Of a stretch of 64,000 nucleotides of DNA, positions 18,175-27,197 are shown piece after piece; within the stretch, counting starts at the first letter, position 1; each line of letters starts with the position of its first letter. The DNA is from Methylobrevis albus. GTDB lineage: Bacteria; Pseudomonadota; Alphaproteobacteria; Rhizobiales; Pleomorphomonadaceae. Where the stretch lies: NCBI RefSeq assembly GCF_015904235.1, contig NZ_JADZLT010000041.1, positions 53,571 to 117,570 on the forward strand, read 5' to 3'. A program made the translations under genes and the position numbers. Below the pieces are notes generated by a model that made no database searches, was not told the DNA's origin, and was given only the letters and a program-made list of their open reading frames with translations.

Positions 18175-18281
18175 TGGGAAATCACGAAATACTGTTTCCA
18201 TTTAAAACAAAATCCGCCTGCGTTAAGAATTGAGTCATCAAAGAGGGCGGCGTCGCGCCGACCCATCGAGGGGGCAATACC

Positions 18282-18863
18282 ATGCGGATTCGTGATGCGG
18301 TTCTCGCCGCCGGACTGGGTTTCGTCGCCTTGACCGGGGCGCTTTCGTCAGAGGCGGCGGCCGGCGAGCCGGCCCGCGGCAGTGTCTGGTATGTCCAGGC
18401 CTCGAGCCTGGCGGCGCTCAATTCCTATATCGAGCGCGAGAACACTGCTCCCAAGGTCGAACGGGTCAGCCTGCAGACCGTGCTCGAGATCACGCACAAC
18501 GACAACGGCAATTTCGTCGGCCGCGCCGTCCAGTACATGCGTGGCTCGAAGCAGTACCCGCAGGCCCAGCCGCAGACCTATTGCCTGCGCGTCATCGGCA
18601 GCGTCTCGAAAGGGATCGTCCAGTTCGGGCTGGTGGGACTGGCGATGACCAACCGCGGTGACGGTCATGGCGTCTTCACCAAGCGGAACGGCCGCGATTT
18701 CCTTGAAGTGCAGTTCTCCCGCATCTCGTTCCCGAACGCGGTCGCCCAGAAGGCCGTGATGGCCGAATGCAAGCCGGGGGAGGGGTGCAATACGTCCGTT
18801 CCCGGCGGCGGTGGCAAGACGATCCAGGAGATCCTCGCGCTCTGCCCCGCCAACGCGTCCTGA
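18282..18863 (+). CDS. Secreted hypothetical protein with four cysteines
   Basis: A 193-aa protein with a clear Sec signal peptide (MRIRDAVLAAGLGFVALTG, cleavage near EAAAGEP, residues 24-28), so it is periplasmic or extracellular. The mature part has cysteines in TYCLRV, AECKPGEGCN and ALCPANAS, enough for two disulfides. A glycine-rich segment (VPGGGGKT) lies near the end. No domain is recognised. It is a single gene, divergent from gcv, and is preceded by an AT-rich regulatory region. The ATG at 18282 follows GAGGGGGCAA. Confidence 0.7.
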   Translation: MRIRDAVLAAGLGFVALTGALSSEAAAGEPARGSVWYVQASSLAALNSYIERENTAPKVERVSLQTVLEITHNDNGNFVGRAVQYMRGSKQYPQAQPQTYCLRVIGSVSKGIVQFGLVGLAMTNRGDGHGVFTKRNGRDFLEVQFSRISFPNAVAQKAVMAECKPGEGCNTSVPGGGGKTIQEILALCPANAS

Positions 18864-18921
18864 TCGGGCTGGCGACAACAACCGTCGGGAACGTCGGTCG
18901 AGTCTTCGACCGGCGTCCGCC

Positions 18922-20427
18922 TTACCCCCGCGGTGCGAAGCGCCGGTCGGCGATTTTCGCCAGTGCCGGCAGCTTCGGACGGTAGGTGGTTCCGTCGATC
19001 ACCTCGAGCCGACCGGCGCGGTTCAGCGTGTGCAGCTTGCGTCCCGGCCAGCGCGGGCCGGGACGAACGATCGACCTCATCTCCTGCGCAAATCCCTCCG
19101 GATCGAGCCGCGTCACCTCGGCGAGCCCGAGCGCGGAACCATAGCCTCCGGAGCAGTCCTGCACCGGGCGGATCAGCCGGCCGCCGATCCTGACCATGTT
19201 GCCGGCGGGGCGCGCACTGTCGCGGTCGATCAGCACCGGGTTCAGCGGATGCGCCTGCCACGGGCCGAAGAGATCGGGCGCGTGGAACAGCGACAGCGTG
19301 TCGGACCAGCCGCCGGCGTCGTCCCGGGTGGCGGTGAACATCCACTGGCGCCCGCTTTGCGCCGTGATCGTCACGTCGGCGGCCTCGAGCCCTGAGAGCA
19401 GCACGGCGCAGCGCTCCCAGCGACCGGGGAACTCGGCGCAGCGATAGACCGCGACGTCGCGGTTGCCGGTCGTCTCCGGAATCATGTAGAGCGCGCCGCC
19501 GTGCTCGATCAGGAATGGATAGGAGAGGTGCCACGGGTCTTCGAGCACCGGAAACACCGGGCCGACCGGGCCCTCCGGGCCGAACTCGACGCCCGAGATC
19601 ACGCCCTTGCCGTGGCGATGATCGAGATCCTCGAAGAACAGCACCGTGCGGCCCTGCCACACCACCGGCACCGGGTCGGCGTAGAAATGGTCGCCCGGAT
19701 CGGCGAGCACCTGCCAGCGGGGACCGGAGAGATCGCCGGTCTCCAGCACCCCCGGCCCGTCGTGCAGCCGCCAGCCGATCCGCCAGTGCGGCGCGTGGCA
19801 GCAGAGCCGGTAGAGCGCCCTGACTGCGGTAGCGGCGAGGTTGCGCGCGGCGAACAGTGGCACGGGGCGGGGCTGCAGCAGGGGAGGCGAGGTTCGGTCC
19901 AGCCGAGCCGGTGTCCGGCCGGTCAGGTGCTCGCGGACGATCTTTTCCAGCAGGGTGACGACCCGCGCCGACACCGCGTCGATGCCGCCCGACAGGCCGC
20001 CGGCGGTCTCGGGCGAAGGGTTGGCGCGGCCGCGGACGACGCCGTGTTCGTCGATGATCTCGATCAGCGGCAGCCGGCCGCCAAGCACGCTGGCGAACAG
20101 CGCGTCCTCGCCGGTGGCACCGTCGTAGAGCACCTGCAGCGCCGCGGTGCCGGCCGGGAGTGACAGGCCGGCGAGGTCGATCACGAGGTCGGGGGCGCCG
20201 TCGTCGGCGGGAGAGGCGGGCAACTCGGCCGCATCCGCGGCGCCGGGGCGGCTGCGATGCAGCACCATGCGCTCGAAGGCGAGCAGGAGCGACACGGCGG
20301 ACGCCGGCGGGGTGCCGGGGGCCGCCTCGACCCTGAGGTCGATGCCGCGAACGGCCGCGAGCCGCTCGGCGAGGCGCACGGTCCAGCGGCGGGTGCGCGC
20401 CGCATCGATCCGGAGCAGGACCCTCAT
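18922..20427 (-). CDS. Glycan-associated protein with a GIPC-transferase-N/beta-propeller-like domain
   Basis: A 501-aa protein with two parts. Residues 1-180 (MRVLLRIDAARTRRWTVRLAE onward) resemble a formyltransferase-like or nucleotide-sugar-binding alpha/beta domain, with LIEIIDEHGVVRGRANPSPE near 130. Residues 220-470 look like the five-bladed-propeller domain found at the N-terminus of plant glucosamine-inositolphosphorylceramide transferases and in bacterial polysaccharide loci: HFYADPVPVVWQGRTVLFFED, HLSYPFLIEHGGALYMIPE and PAGNMVRIGGRLIRPVQDC. It probably modifies or recognises a glycan; the activity is unknown. It overlaps the GT4 gene by 4 nt, which places it in the polysaccharide operon. 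Confidence 0.7.
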   Translation of the reverse strand: MRVLLRIDAARTRRWTVRLAERLAAVRGIDLRVEAAPGTPPASAVSLLLAFERMVLHRSRPGAADAAELPASPADDGAPDLVIDLAGLSLPAGTAALQVLYDGATGEDALFASVLGGRLPLIEIIDEHGVVRGRANPSPETAGGLSGGIDAVSARVVTLLEKIVREHLTGRTPARLDRTSPPLLQPRPVPLFAARNLAATAVRALYRLCCHAPHWRIGWRLHDGPGVLETGDLSGPRWQVLADPGDHFYADPVPVVWQGRTVLFFEDLDHRHGKGVISGVEFGPEGPVGPVFPVLEDPWHLSYPFLIEHGGALYMIPETTGNRDVAVYRCAEFPGRWERCAVLLSGLEAADVTITAQSGRQWMFTATRDDAGGWSDTLSLFHAPDLFGPWQAHPLNPVLIDRDSARPAGNMVRIGGRLIRPVQDCSGGYGSALGLAEVTRLDPEGFAQEMRSIVRPGPRWPGRKLHTLNRAGRLEVIDGTTYRPKLPALAKIADRRFAPRG

Positions 20428-21578
20428 GCGGTGCGGACGTCGGTGGTCGCCCGCTGCGGGGCGCCTGAACGCAGCCCTTCGATCACCTTCACATAGCCGT
20501 CGACCATGGCATCGAGCGAATAGCGCTGCTCGAGACGCTTGCCTGCCCGCGACAGCTTGCCGGCGAGCACCGGATCGGCGAGCAGGCCCCCGACGGTCGC
20601 TGCAAACGCCTCGGTGTCGCTGGCGTCGACGAACAGCGCGCAGGGTTCGCCCTCGGTTTCCAGCACCTCGCGTAGCACCGGCATGTCGTTGGCGACGACG
20701 GGGAGACCGGTCTGGGCGGCCTCGACGCCGGCGAGCCCGAAGGTCTCCGAGCGCGAGGGAAACAGGAAGACGTTGAGCGCGGCGAGGAACTCGCCGACGC
20801 GCTCGGCCTCGACCTCGCCGACGAGGTGGAACCGGTCGGCGACGCCGACTTCGGCGGCGACGCCGAGCAGGCGTTCGCGGTCGGGGCCCTGGCCGGCGGA
20901 GGCGAGGTGGACACCCGGCAGCTTCGGCAGGATCCGGATCGCCGCATCGATCTGCTTCAGCGGGTTGAGCCGGGCGACGGTGCCGAGCAGCGGCACGCCC
21001 TGCGGCAGGCCGAACTGCGCCCGGGCGGCGCCTTCCGAAAGCGACGAGGTCTTGTTCTGGAAGCCGTGCGGGATATGGACGAGGCGGCGGCGATAGGCGG
21101 CGGGGTGGTGCGCGAACTCGCGCTCGGTGTCGTGTGAATTGGTGACGTTTGCGTCGTAGAGGCCGTAGCTGCCCGACCAGCGGTCGACCAGCCGCACGAC
21201 GCGGTTCATCATCTCCGGCGCCGAGTTCTGGTTGGCAACGATGACGGGCACGCCGGCGAGGCGGGCGAACGGGGTGCCGAAGAAGTTGCCGTAGTGCTGG
21301 AAGGTCAGCACAACGTCCGGCTTCACGCGGCGGATCTCGGAGAGCAGCCGCCAGAGGAAGCGGCCGAAGGCGAGTGGCGTGCCCGGGCGGTCGAGCGCGC
21401 AGAAGCGCGTGTTCGGCACGTTGTCGAAGCCGCCGGTGCGCCGGTAGAAGAACAGCTGGTGCACCTCGTAGCCGCGCGTGCCGAGGCCGCCCGCGAGCAG
21501 CCGCGCGATCTCCTGCGCCCCGGCGTTTTCCGCCTGGGTCTGGATCATCAGGATGCGGGGAGTGGTGCGGGCTGTCAT
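20424..21578 (-). CDS. Glycosyltransferase family 4 (GT-B)
   Basis: A 384-aa retaining GT-B glycosyltransferase. The acceptor domain begins ILMIQTQAENAGAQEIARLL. The donor domain carries GTVARLNPLKQIDAAIRIL near residue 195 and the EX7E motif in SRSETFGLAGVEAAQTGLPVV near 280. The sugar transferred cannot be predicted. The ATG at 21578 begins the family-like sequence. It overlaps the downstream gene by ATGA and follows the flippase gene by 44 nt, so it belongs to the exopolysaccharide operon. Confidence 0.88.
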   Translation of the reverse strand: MTARTTPRILMIQTQAENAGAQEIARLLAGGLGTRGYEVHQLFFYRRTGGFDNVPNTRFCALDRPGTPLAFGRFLWRLLSEIRRVKPDVVLTFQHYGNFFGTPFARLAGVPVIVANQNSAPEMMNRVVRLVDRWSGSYGLYDANVTNSHDTEREFAHHPAAYRRRLVHIPHGFQNKTSSLSEGAARAQFGLPQGVPLLGTVARLNPLKQIDAAIRILPKLPGVHLASAGQGPDRERLLGVAAEVGVADRFHLVGEVEAERVGEFLAALNVFLFPSRSETFGLAGVEAAQTGLPVVANDMPVLREVLETEGEPCALFVDASDTEAFAATVGGLLADPVLAGKLSRAGKRLEQRYSLDAMVDGYVKVIEGLRSGAPQRATTDVRTA

Positions 21579-21622
21579 GGTCTGGATCCTTGCGCGGACC
21601 GGAAGGGCAGGGCCCGTTCCGA

Positions 21623-23005
21623 TCAGGCCGGCATTGCCGGGCGGAACAGCTGCCGGACCGACGGATCGAGCCCGGTTAGGCGGCGGCACTGGATGTTGAG
21701 CAGCGTGGTGATGGCGACGAAGGAGACGGCGGTGGCGATCGCCGCGCCGATCACGCCGAGCCAGGGGATCAGCACGAAGAAGCCGGCGCAGCGCAGCGCC
21801 ACACCGGCGGCGATCACCGCGAGATAGCGGCCCTCGTGGCCGGTGAGCAGCAGGATCGACGGTGCGGGGCCGGCGGCGGCGACCGCGGCGGTGCCGATCG
21901 AGAGGATCAGCAGCAGCGGGTACTGGCTCATGTACTGCTCGCCGAAGATCCACAGCATCAGGTGGCCGCCGAAGATGACGGCGAGCAGGCCGCAGGCGAC
22001 GATGAGGGCGGTGAACATCGCCATCGACCGCATGGTGCGGCCGAGTTCCGCGGTCTCGCCGGCAAAATAGAGCCGCGGAATGTGGCGGGTGCCGAAGGTG
22101 TTGATCCCGTCGGCGGCCATGGCGAAGCTGTTGGCGAGGCGCGACGCGACGAAATAGGCGCCGGCGGCGACCGGGTCGATCAGCAGGCCGATCACCAGCA
22201 CCTCGACGTACTGGTTGATCGATTCCATGATCGCCGATAGCCACATCTTGAACGACCGCGGCACCCAGCTCTTCTCGTCGAACTCGGAGCGGGCGGCCCG
22301 GGCGTCGGCCGGGAACTTGCGGGCGATCGCGACGAGCTGGATCGACACCGACACGGCGATGCCGGCGGCGGCGACGAGGAAGAAGCTGCCGGCCGTGGCG
22401 GCCACCCCCGTCGCCAGCGCGGTGCCCATCGCCAGGACGACGACGAAGCGCCAGGTGATCTCGCGGTGGGCGTCGCCGACGAAGATGCTGACGATCGCGC
22501 GGGCGGCGTGGGTGGTGAACAGCAGCAGCGTGTGCAGGATCAGGAAGGCGGCGAGGCCGATGGCGAGCCAGAGGTCGCCCTCGCGCAGCATCTCGAAGCC
22601 GAACACGGCGAGGCCGATCGGCACGCCGGCGCCGATCGAGATCGCGAAGCCGAAGACCAGCGCGCCCTTGGCAAGCCCCGGCTGCTTCGCCGCGGTGTAC
22701 TCGTTCCAGGCGCGGACGATGAGGAGTTCCTGCCCGAACACCGCGACAACGGAGAGTAGCGAGACGACGCTGAACCACATGGCGAAGCGGCCGAATTCGA
22801 ATTCGCCCATGGCGCGGGCGCAGAGCGACAGCATCAGGAAGGAGGCGGCGGCGCTGCCGACCTTGAGCACGAGGGTGCCGAAGATCGCGCGGTGCGACCG
22901 GTCGGAGACGAGGCGGCGCAGCCGGGCGACGGTTCCCGTCGGACCCGATCCGGGCGGCCTGCCTGCCGCGCCGTCGTCGACGGCCACCGTTCCCTCAATG
23001 CTCAT
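21623..23005 (-). CDS. Lipopolysaccharide/oligosaccharide flippase (Wzx-like, MATE/MOP superfamily)
   Basis: A 460-aa membrane protein with about 12-14 helices. A short soluble N-terminus rich in Gly/Pro is followed by GTLVLKVGSAAASFLMLSLCARAMG, the usual first helices of polysaccharide translocases, then repeated pairs through VLIPWLGVIGAAIATAVSFVAITTLL near the end. Such proteins flip undecaprenyl-diphosphate-linked repeat units to the periplasm. The ATG at 23005 overlaps the stop of the upstream membrane protein (ATGA). Confidence 0.85.
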   Translation of the reverse strand: MSIEGTVAVDDGAAGRPPGSGPTGTVARLRRLVSDRSHRAIFGTLVLKVGSAAASFLMLSLCARAMGEFEFGRFAMWFSVVSLLSVVAVFGQELLIVRAWNEYTAAKQPGLAKGALVFGFAISIGAGVPIGLAVFGFEMLREGDLWLAIGLAAFLILHTLLLFTTHAARAIVSIFVGDAHREITWRFVVVLAMGTALATGVAATAGSFFLVAAAGIAVSVSIQLVAIARKFPADARAARSEFDEKSWVPRSFKMWLSAIMESINQYVEVLVIGLLIDPVAAGAYFVASRLANSFAMAADGINTFGTRHIPRLYFAGETAELGRTMRSMAMFTALIVACGLLAVIFGGHLMLWIFGEQYMSQYPLLLILSIGTAAVAAAGPAPSILLLTGHEGRYLAVIAAGVALRCAGFFVLIPWLGVIGAAIATAVSFVAITTLLNIQCRRLTGLDPSVRQLFRPAMPA

Positions 23006-24582
23006 GCTGCTACTCCGCCGGCCTCGGCCGGCCGCCCTCGACGGCGCGCGAGCACGCTGTCCAGTGCGCCCGTGCGTGCCGCCGAGCCGAGGATGAGCCC
23101 CGCGAAGGCGACCATCAGACCGAGCGACAATGGAGAAAATAGCGCCTCCTCCTGAAACAATCCGTTCACGAGGATGACGAACAGTCCGTAACCGGCGACG
23201 CCGAATTGCGGGATCTTGTAGCGGTCGTAGAGCCGCCAGACCGTCCAGGCGACGTAAAGGTAGAAGCCGATCACCACGAAGGCGGCGATGCCCATCTGGA
23301 ACAGCAGCACGCCGATGGCGCTCTCGACCGCGCCCGCCGTTTCGCCCTGCGCCTGTGCGGCGCTCCAGTCGAGGGTGCCGAAGTTGGTGGCGAGATTGCC
23401 GCCCGAGCCGATGCCGTGGCCGACCGGATTGCCGAGAAAGCCGTTGATGCCGCCGATCAGGCCGAGCACGTGATAGTCGCCGTGGCTGAGGCCGCTGATG
23501 ATGACGAAGGGGATGTAGAGCGCCATCAACCCGATGAAGCCGGCGAACACCAGCCAGCCCTGGAAGAAGCGGCTCGCCGTGACCATCGTCAGCGTCACGA
23601 TCAGCACGATCATCGCGCCCTTGGCGCTGGCGAAGATCAGCAGCGGCAGCATCAGCGCGAACAGCACCCAGCGGCCGGCGGCGAACAGGAACAGCGCCAG
23701 GAAGCCGGCCGAATAGGCGAAGCTGATCGAATGGAAGTTCGGCCCGTTGAGGCGCAGCACCTCGATCTCGAGATCCTTCAGCAGCGCGGTGTTGAACAGC
23801 ACGACGCGGAAATTGTCGAGAACGCCGGTGTAGACCTGCCGGTACTGGCGCGCGATCGACTCGTAGGCGCCACTTTCGCGGAAATCGGTGGCGTTGAGAT
23901 ACCAGTAAACCTCGGAATTGGTGAGGTCGAACCACTCCTGCCGGAAGAACAGCTCCAGATAGCCGCAGCCCATCACGATCAGTGCGACGCAGGTGATCGC
24001 GGTGGTGACGTTCGGTCGGAAGCTGTAGGCGACGACGAGCGAGATCTGGAAGATCATCATCGGCAGCGCGATGTTGCGCAGGTAGATCACCGCGCCGGCC
24101 GGCGACTTCGCGGCGCCGTAGCCGAAATAGAGCCCGATGGTGACCAGGGCGATGGTGCTGCCGTAGAAGAAGATAAGGAACGGCCGGTTGAACCGATCGC
24201 GGTGGTAGAGCGTGTAGAGCCAGCAGAACAGGAAGAAGATGACGATGGTGAGGAAATTGAAGCCGCGGACGAAGTTGAGATCGTTCTTGTCGGTGACGTA
24301 GGGCGAGACCAGCGCCACGAACAGGTTCTGGAAAATCACCGAGACGACGAAGACGACGGGCACGGTCTTCGGCAGGAAGTTGACGGTGATCAACGCCACC
24401 AGGGCGCAGGCGGCGATGGCGATGCCCTTGTTGACCTCACTGACGACGATCGGCAGCGCCGTCACGATGAAGGCGACCGCCAGCATCGCGAAGGCGTGCG
24501 TATAGCGCCGGCCGAGGTCGGCGACGGCGAGGCCGATGCGATCCTCCGTCGAGGACGCCGCGGAGGCGACGGGGTGTGGCAT
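23002..24582 (-). CDS. O-antigen ligase/polysaccharide polymerase-like membrane protein
   Basis: A 526-aa polytopic protein with about 12 helices and a large hydrophilic loop at residues 210-275 (RQEWFDLTNSEVYWYLNATD, then DNFRVVLFNTALLKDLEIEV). That layout is typical of the Wzy/WaaL O-antigen ligase superfamily. The GDYHVLGLIGGINGFLGNPVG and HGIGSGGNLATNFG segments recall the loop preceding the last helices. Polymerase of the exopolysaccharide repeat unit is the most likely role given the flippase, co-polymerase and transferases nearby. It is the first gene of the minus-strand operon and is divergent from the co-polymerase. Confidence 0.75.
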   Translation of the reverse strand: MPHPVASAASSTEDRIGLAVADLGRRYTHAFAMLAVAFIVTALPIVVSEVNKGIAIAACALVALITVNFLPKTVPVVFVVSVIFQNLFVALVSPYVTDKNDLNFVRGFNFLTIVIFFLFCWLYTLYHRDRFNRPFLIFFYGSTIALVTIGLYFGYGAAKSPAGAVIYLRNIALPMMIFQISLVVAYSFRPNVTTAITCVALIVMGCGYLELFFRQEWFDLTNSEVYWYLNATDFRESGAYESIARQYRQVYTGVLDNFRVVLFNTALLKDLEIEVLRLNGPNFHSISFAYSAGFLALFLFAAGRWVLFALMLPLLIFASAKGAMIVLIVTLTMVTASRFFQGWLVFAGFIGLMALYIPFVIISGLSHGDYHVLGLIGGINGFLGNPVGHGIGSGGNLATNFGTLDWSAAQAQGETAGAVESAIGVLLFQMGIAAFVVIGFYLYVAWTVWRLYDRYKIPQFGVAGYGLFVILVNGLFQEEALFSPLSLGLMVAFAGLILGSAARTGALDSVLARRRGRPAEAGGVAA

Positions 24583-24840
24583 GTGCGATCCTGCGGCGGT
24601 TGCGGCTGCCGGCTCGGGCCATTGAAGCCCTTTCGCATTAAGGACCTGTTGTCAGCCGCCGCATGCCCCTGCGGCCGAGCCAAATAGCGCTATGGTCAAC
24701 CGAATCTTAATCGTCGGCGTGCTGATCTGGCAGTGCGTCATTCCGGCCTGCCGGATGCCACGCGCCATTTCGCGGGACGCCGCGCGCCGGCTCCTTGCCG
24801 CAGCGACCGTCCCCCGAGTCGAGGATCGATCCGGGAACCG
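24583..24840. promoter_or_regulatory. Divergent promoter region of the exopolysaccharide locus
   Basis: This 258-nt gap separates the minus-strand polymerase-flippase-transferase operon from the plus-strand co-polymerase gene, so both promoters should lie here. A lower-GC patch at about 24630-24720 includes gcattaagg and gaatcttaatcg, which contain TTAA motifs. Clear -35/-10 pairs could not be fixed with confidence. Confidence 0.35.
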
Positions 24841-27144
24841 ATGATGAGCCAGGGTACGGCCAGTCAGACATGGGAAGATCCGGCACCGGGGCGGGCCGCG
24901 ACGGACGCTGGTCTGGTCGATCCGGCCGCCATCGTGCGGTTCGTTCAGCGCTATTGGCGCCGGGCCGCGGTCTTCGCGGGCATTGCCCTGGCGCTGGCCG
25001 TCGTCGCCTTCCTCATGATGCCGGTCCGCTACGCCGCCACCGCCCTGATCCTCGTCGACCCGCGCACGCCGCGCGTCACGCTGCAGGAAGACGTGCTGCC
25101 CGGCATCGGTTCGGATGCGGTGGCGCTCGAGAGCATCGTGCAGGTCTCGGCCTCCGACGGCTTCGTGGCGCCGCTGTTCGACAAGCTCGGCATCGTCGAC
25201 GACCCGGAGTTCAACCAGCGTTCCATGTTCGGCACCATGCCGAGCCGCAATGCCATGCTGGAGCGGTTCCGCGAGCGGATCTATATCGCCCGGCGCGGCA
25301 TCACCTATGTCGTCGAGGTCAGCTTCACGTCGAACGACCGCGAGAAGGCTGCCCGTTACGCCAACACGATCGCCGAGACCTTCGTCGCCGAGCAGTCGGG
25401 CATGCGCGTCGAGGCCGCGACCGAAGCGGCCGACTGGCTGCGCACCCGGCTGACCGCGCTCGCCGAGGCGGTGCGGAAATCCGAGGCGGCCGTCGCCGCC
25501 GCCCGGGCCGAGTTCGGCATCGTCGATGCCGGCAACAACGCCACCGTGCGCGAGCAGGAACTCTCCGACCTCGTGCAGCAGGTGGCACTCGCCCGCAGCC
25601 AGGCCGAGCAGGCCCGCGCCCGCTACGACCAGGCGCGAATCGGCGCGGCCGACCCGCTGTCGGAGGGCGCGCAGGAAACCTCGTCGAACGTCCTCTCCGA
25701 CCTCCGGCTGCAGCATGCCCAGGTCGTGCGCCAGATGGCCGAACTGCAACTCACCTATGGCGAGCGCCATCCCCGCCTGCAGTCCCTGCGCGTCCAGGCA
25801 ACGAGCCTCGAGCGCCAGATCACCGCGGAAGTCGGCCGCCAGGTCGACCAGACCGGCCGCGCTGCCGATGCCGCGCGCGACCAGCAGCGGGCGCTGGAGA
25901 CCCGCCTTGCGGAGCTCGAGCGCAACGCCTCGGCCGTCGACGAAGCGTCGGTGCGCCTGCGCGGCCTCGTGCGCGAGGCCGATGCCAACCGGCAGATCTA
26001 CGAAGAGTTTCTCGCCCGCTTCAAGTCGACCAACGAGCAGAGCTCGCTGACGAAGTCCGAGGCGCGGATCGTCTCGCGCGCCGCGCCGCCGATCAAGTCG
26101 ACCCGCATGAGCCCGGTGATCCTCGGCGCCGCGGCGCTGATGCTCGGCACGGTGGCGGGCTTCGGTTCGGCGCTGGTCGGCGAGGCGCTGTCCGCCGCGG
26201 GCATCCTTCGCCGCGGCGAGCGGGCGCCGCGCGCCGCCGCCACGATGTCGGGTCCGGTGGCGTCCGCCCCGGCGGCTCCGGCGAAGGCCGTGCCGGTTGC
26301 CGCGGCGCCGACGCCCGCCGCGCCGCGCGCGGCCGACGAGACGCCCGAACGGCGCTCGCGCCGGATGCAACTGCGCGACCGCTTTCGCCGTCGCCGCGCC
26401 GAACTCGGCACGCCGGTGCGCCCCGAACCGGTGCTGGACGACGCTTCGCCGGCCGTCGCCGCCGCGCCGGACCTGCCGGATGTCGACAGCGACGTCCCGG
26501 AGACCGCCGATCACGCGGGCTTCGACGACGCGCTCGAAATGATCGCGCTGCCCTGGGCGGTGCTGTTCGCCCGTGGCGGCGAGGACGACAGCCGCTTTGC
26601 GGAACTCGTGATCGCCCCGGCGACCTCGCGCGCCGGGGGCCGCGACGTCGCGGTGGCGGTCGCCGCGGTAACCGCGGCGGCGGGCGTCTCGACCGTGCTG
26701 CTCACCACCGACGCGGTCGCGCCCGACGGCAGCATCGTGCGCGACGACACGCCGGGCCTGCGCGACCTGATGCGCGGCGATCTTCCCCTCTCGGCGCTGA
26801 CGGTCGACGAGCGCGGCCTGCTGGTGCTGCCGGCCGGCGTGCCGGACGCGGACGGCACCGCCTTCGACTACCTTTCCCATCCCGCACTGCCGGCGGTGCT
26901 GACGGCGCTGAAGGTCAAGTTCGACGCGGTGGTCGTCGAGGGTCCGGCGGCCGGCTTCGACCGCGACCTCCCGGCGCTGGCCGCGACGGCCGACGGCCTG
27001 CTCGTCGTGACCGAGCCCGGCGCGGTCGGCGAGCGCGCGGCGGAACTGCTGATCGAGCAGATCGCCCCGCACGAGGATTGCCTGACCCGCACCGCGGTGC
27101 GCCCGGGCGCGCGCCCGCCGACGTCGGCGCGCCGCCGGGCCTGA
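24841..27144 (+). CDS. Wzz/GumC-type polysaccharide co-polymerase with degenerate BY-kinase-like domain
   Basis: A 767-aa inner-membrane protein. A helix at about residues 40-62 (AVFAGIALALAVVAFLMMPV) starts the Wzz domain, a long coiled-coil periplasmic part spans 170-390, and a second helix lies near 422-445 (SPVILGAAALMLGTVAGFGS). A Pro/Ala-rich linker follows, then a cytoplasmic domain at 560-760. That domain has the layout of a bacterial tyrosine kinase, but where the Walker A lysine should be it reads AAAGVSTVLLTTD (about 608-620), so ATP binding looks lost. No tyrosine cluster is at the C-terminus. It probably sets chain length without kinase activity. The ATG at 24841 is chosen over 24733, whose leader is unrelated. 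Confidence 0.82.
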   Translation: MMSQGTASQTWEDPAPGRAATDAGLVDPAAIVRFVQRYWRRAAVFAGIALALAVVAFLMMPVRYAATALILVDPRTPRVTLQEDVLPGIGSDAVALESIVQVSASDGFVAPLFDKLGIVDDPEFNQRSMFGTMPSRNAMLERFRERIYIARRGITYVVEVSFTSNDREKAARYANTIAETFVAEQSGMRVEAATEAADWLRTRLTALAEAVRKSEAAVAAARAEFGIVDAGNNATVREQELSDLVQQVALARSQAEQARARYDQARIGAADPLSEGAQETSSNVLSDLRLQHAQVVRQMAELQLTYGERHPRLQSLRVQATSLERQITAEVGRQVDQTGRAADAARDQQRALETRLAELERNASAVDEASVRLRGLVREADANRQIYEEFLARFKSTNEQSSLTKSEARIVSRAAPPIKSTRMSPVILGAAALMLGTVAGFGSALVGEALSAAGILRRGERAPRAAATMSGPVASAPAAPAKAVPVAAAPTPAAPRAADETPERRSRRMQLRDRFRRRRAELGTPVRPEPVLDDASPAVAAAPDLPDVDSDVPETADHAGFDDALEMIALPWAVLFARGGEDDSRFAELVIAPATSRAGGRDVAVAVAAVTAAAGVSTVLLTTDAVAPDGSIVRDDTPGLRDLMRGDLPLSALTVDERGLLVLPAGVPDADGTAFDYLSHPALPAVLTALKVKFDAVVVEGPAAGFDRDLPALAATADGLLVVTEPGAVGERAAELLIEQIAPHEDCLTRTAVRPGARPPTSARRRA

Positions 27145-27197
27145 GCGAACCTTCCGAAGACAATGCCAGTCGGGGCCCGTCGGGCCGGCGCCTGTTG

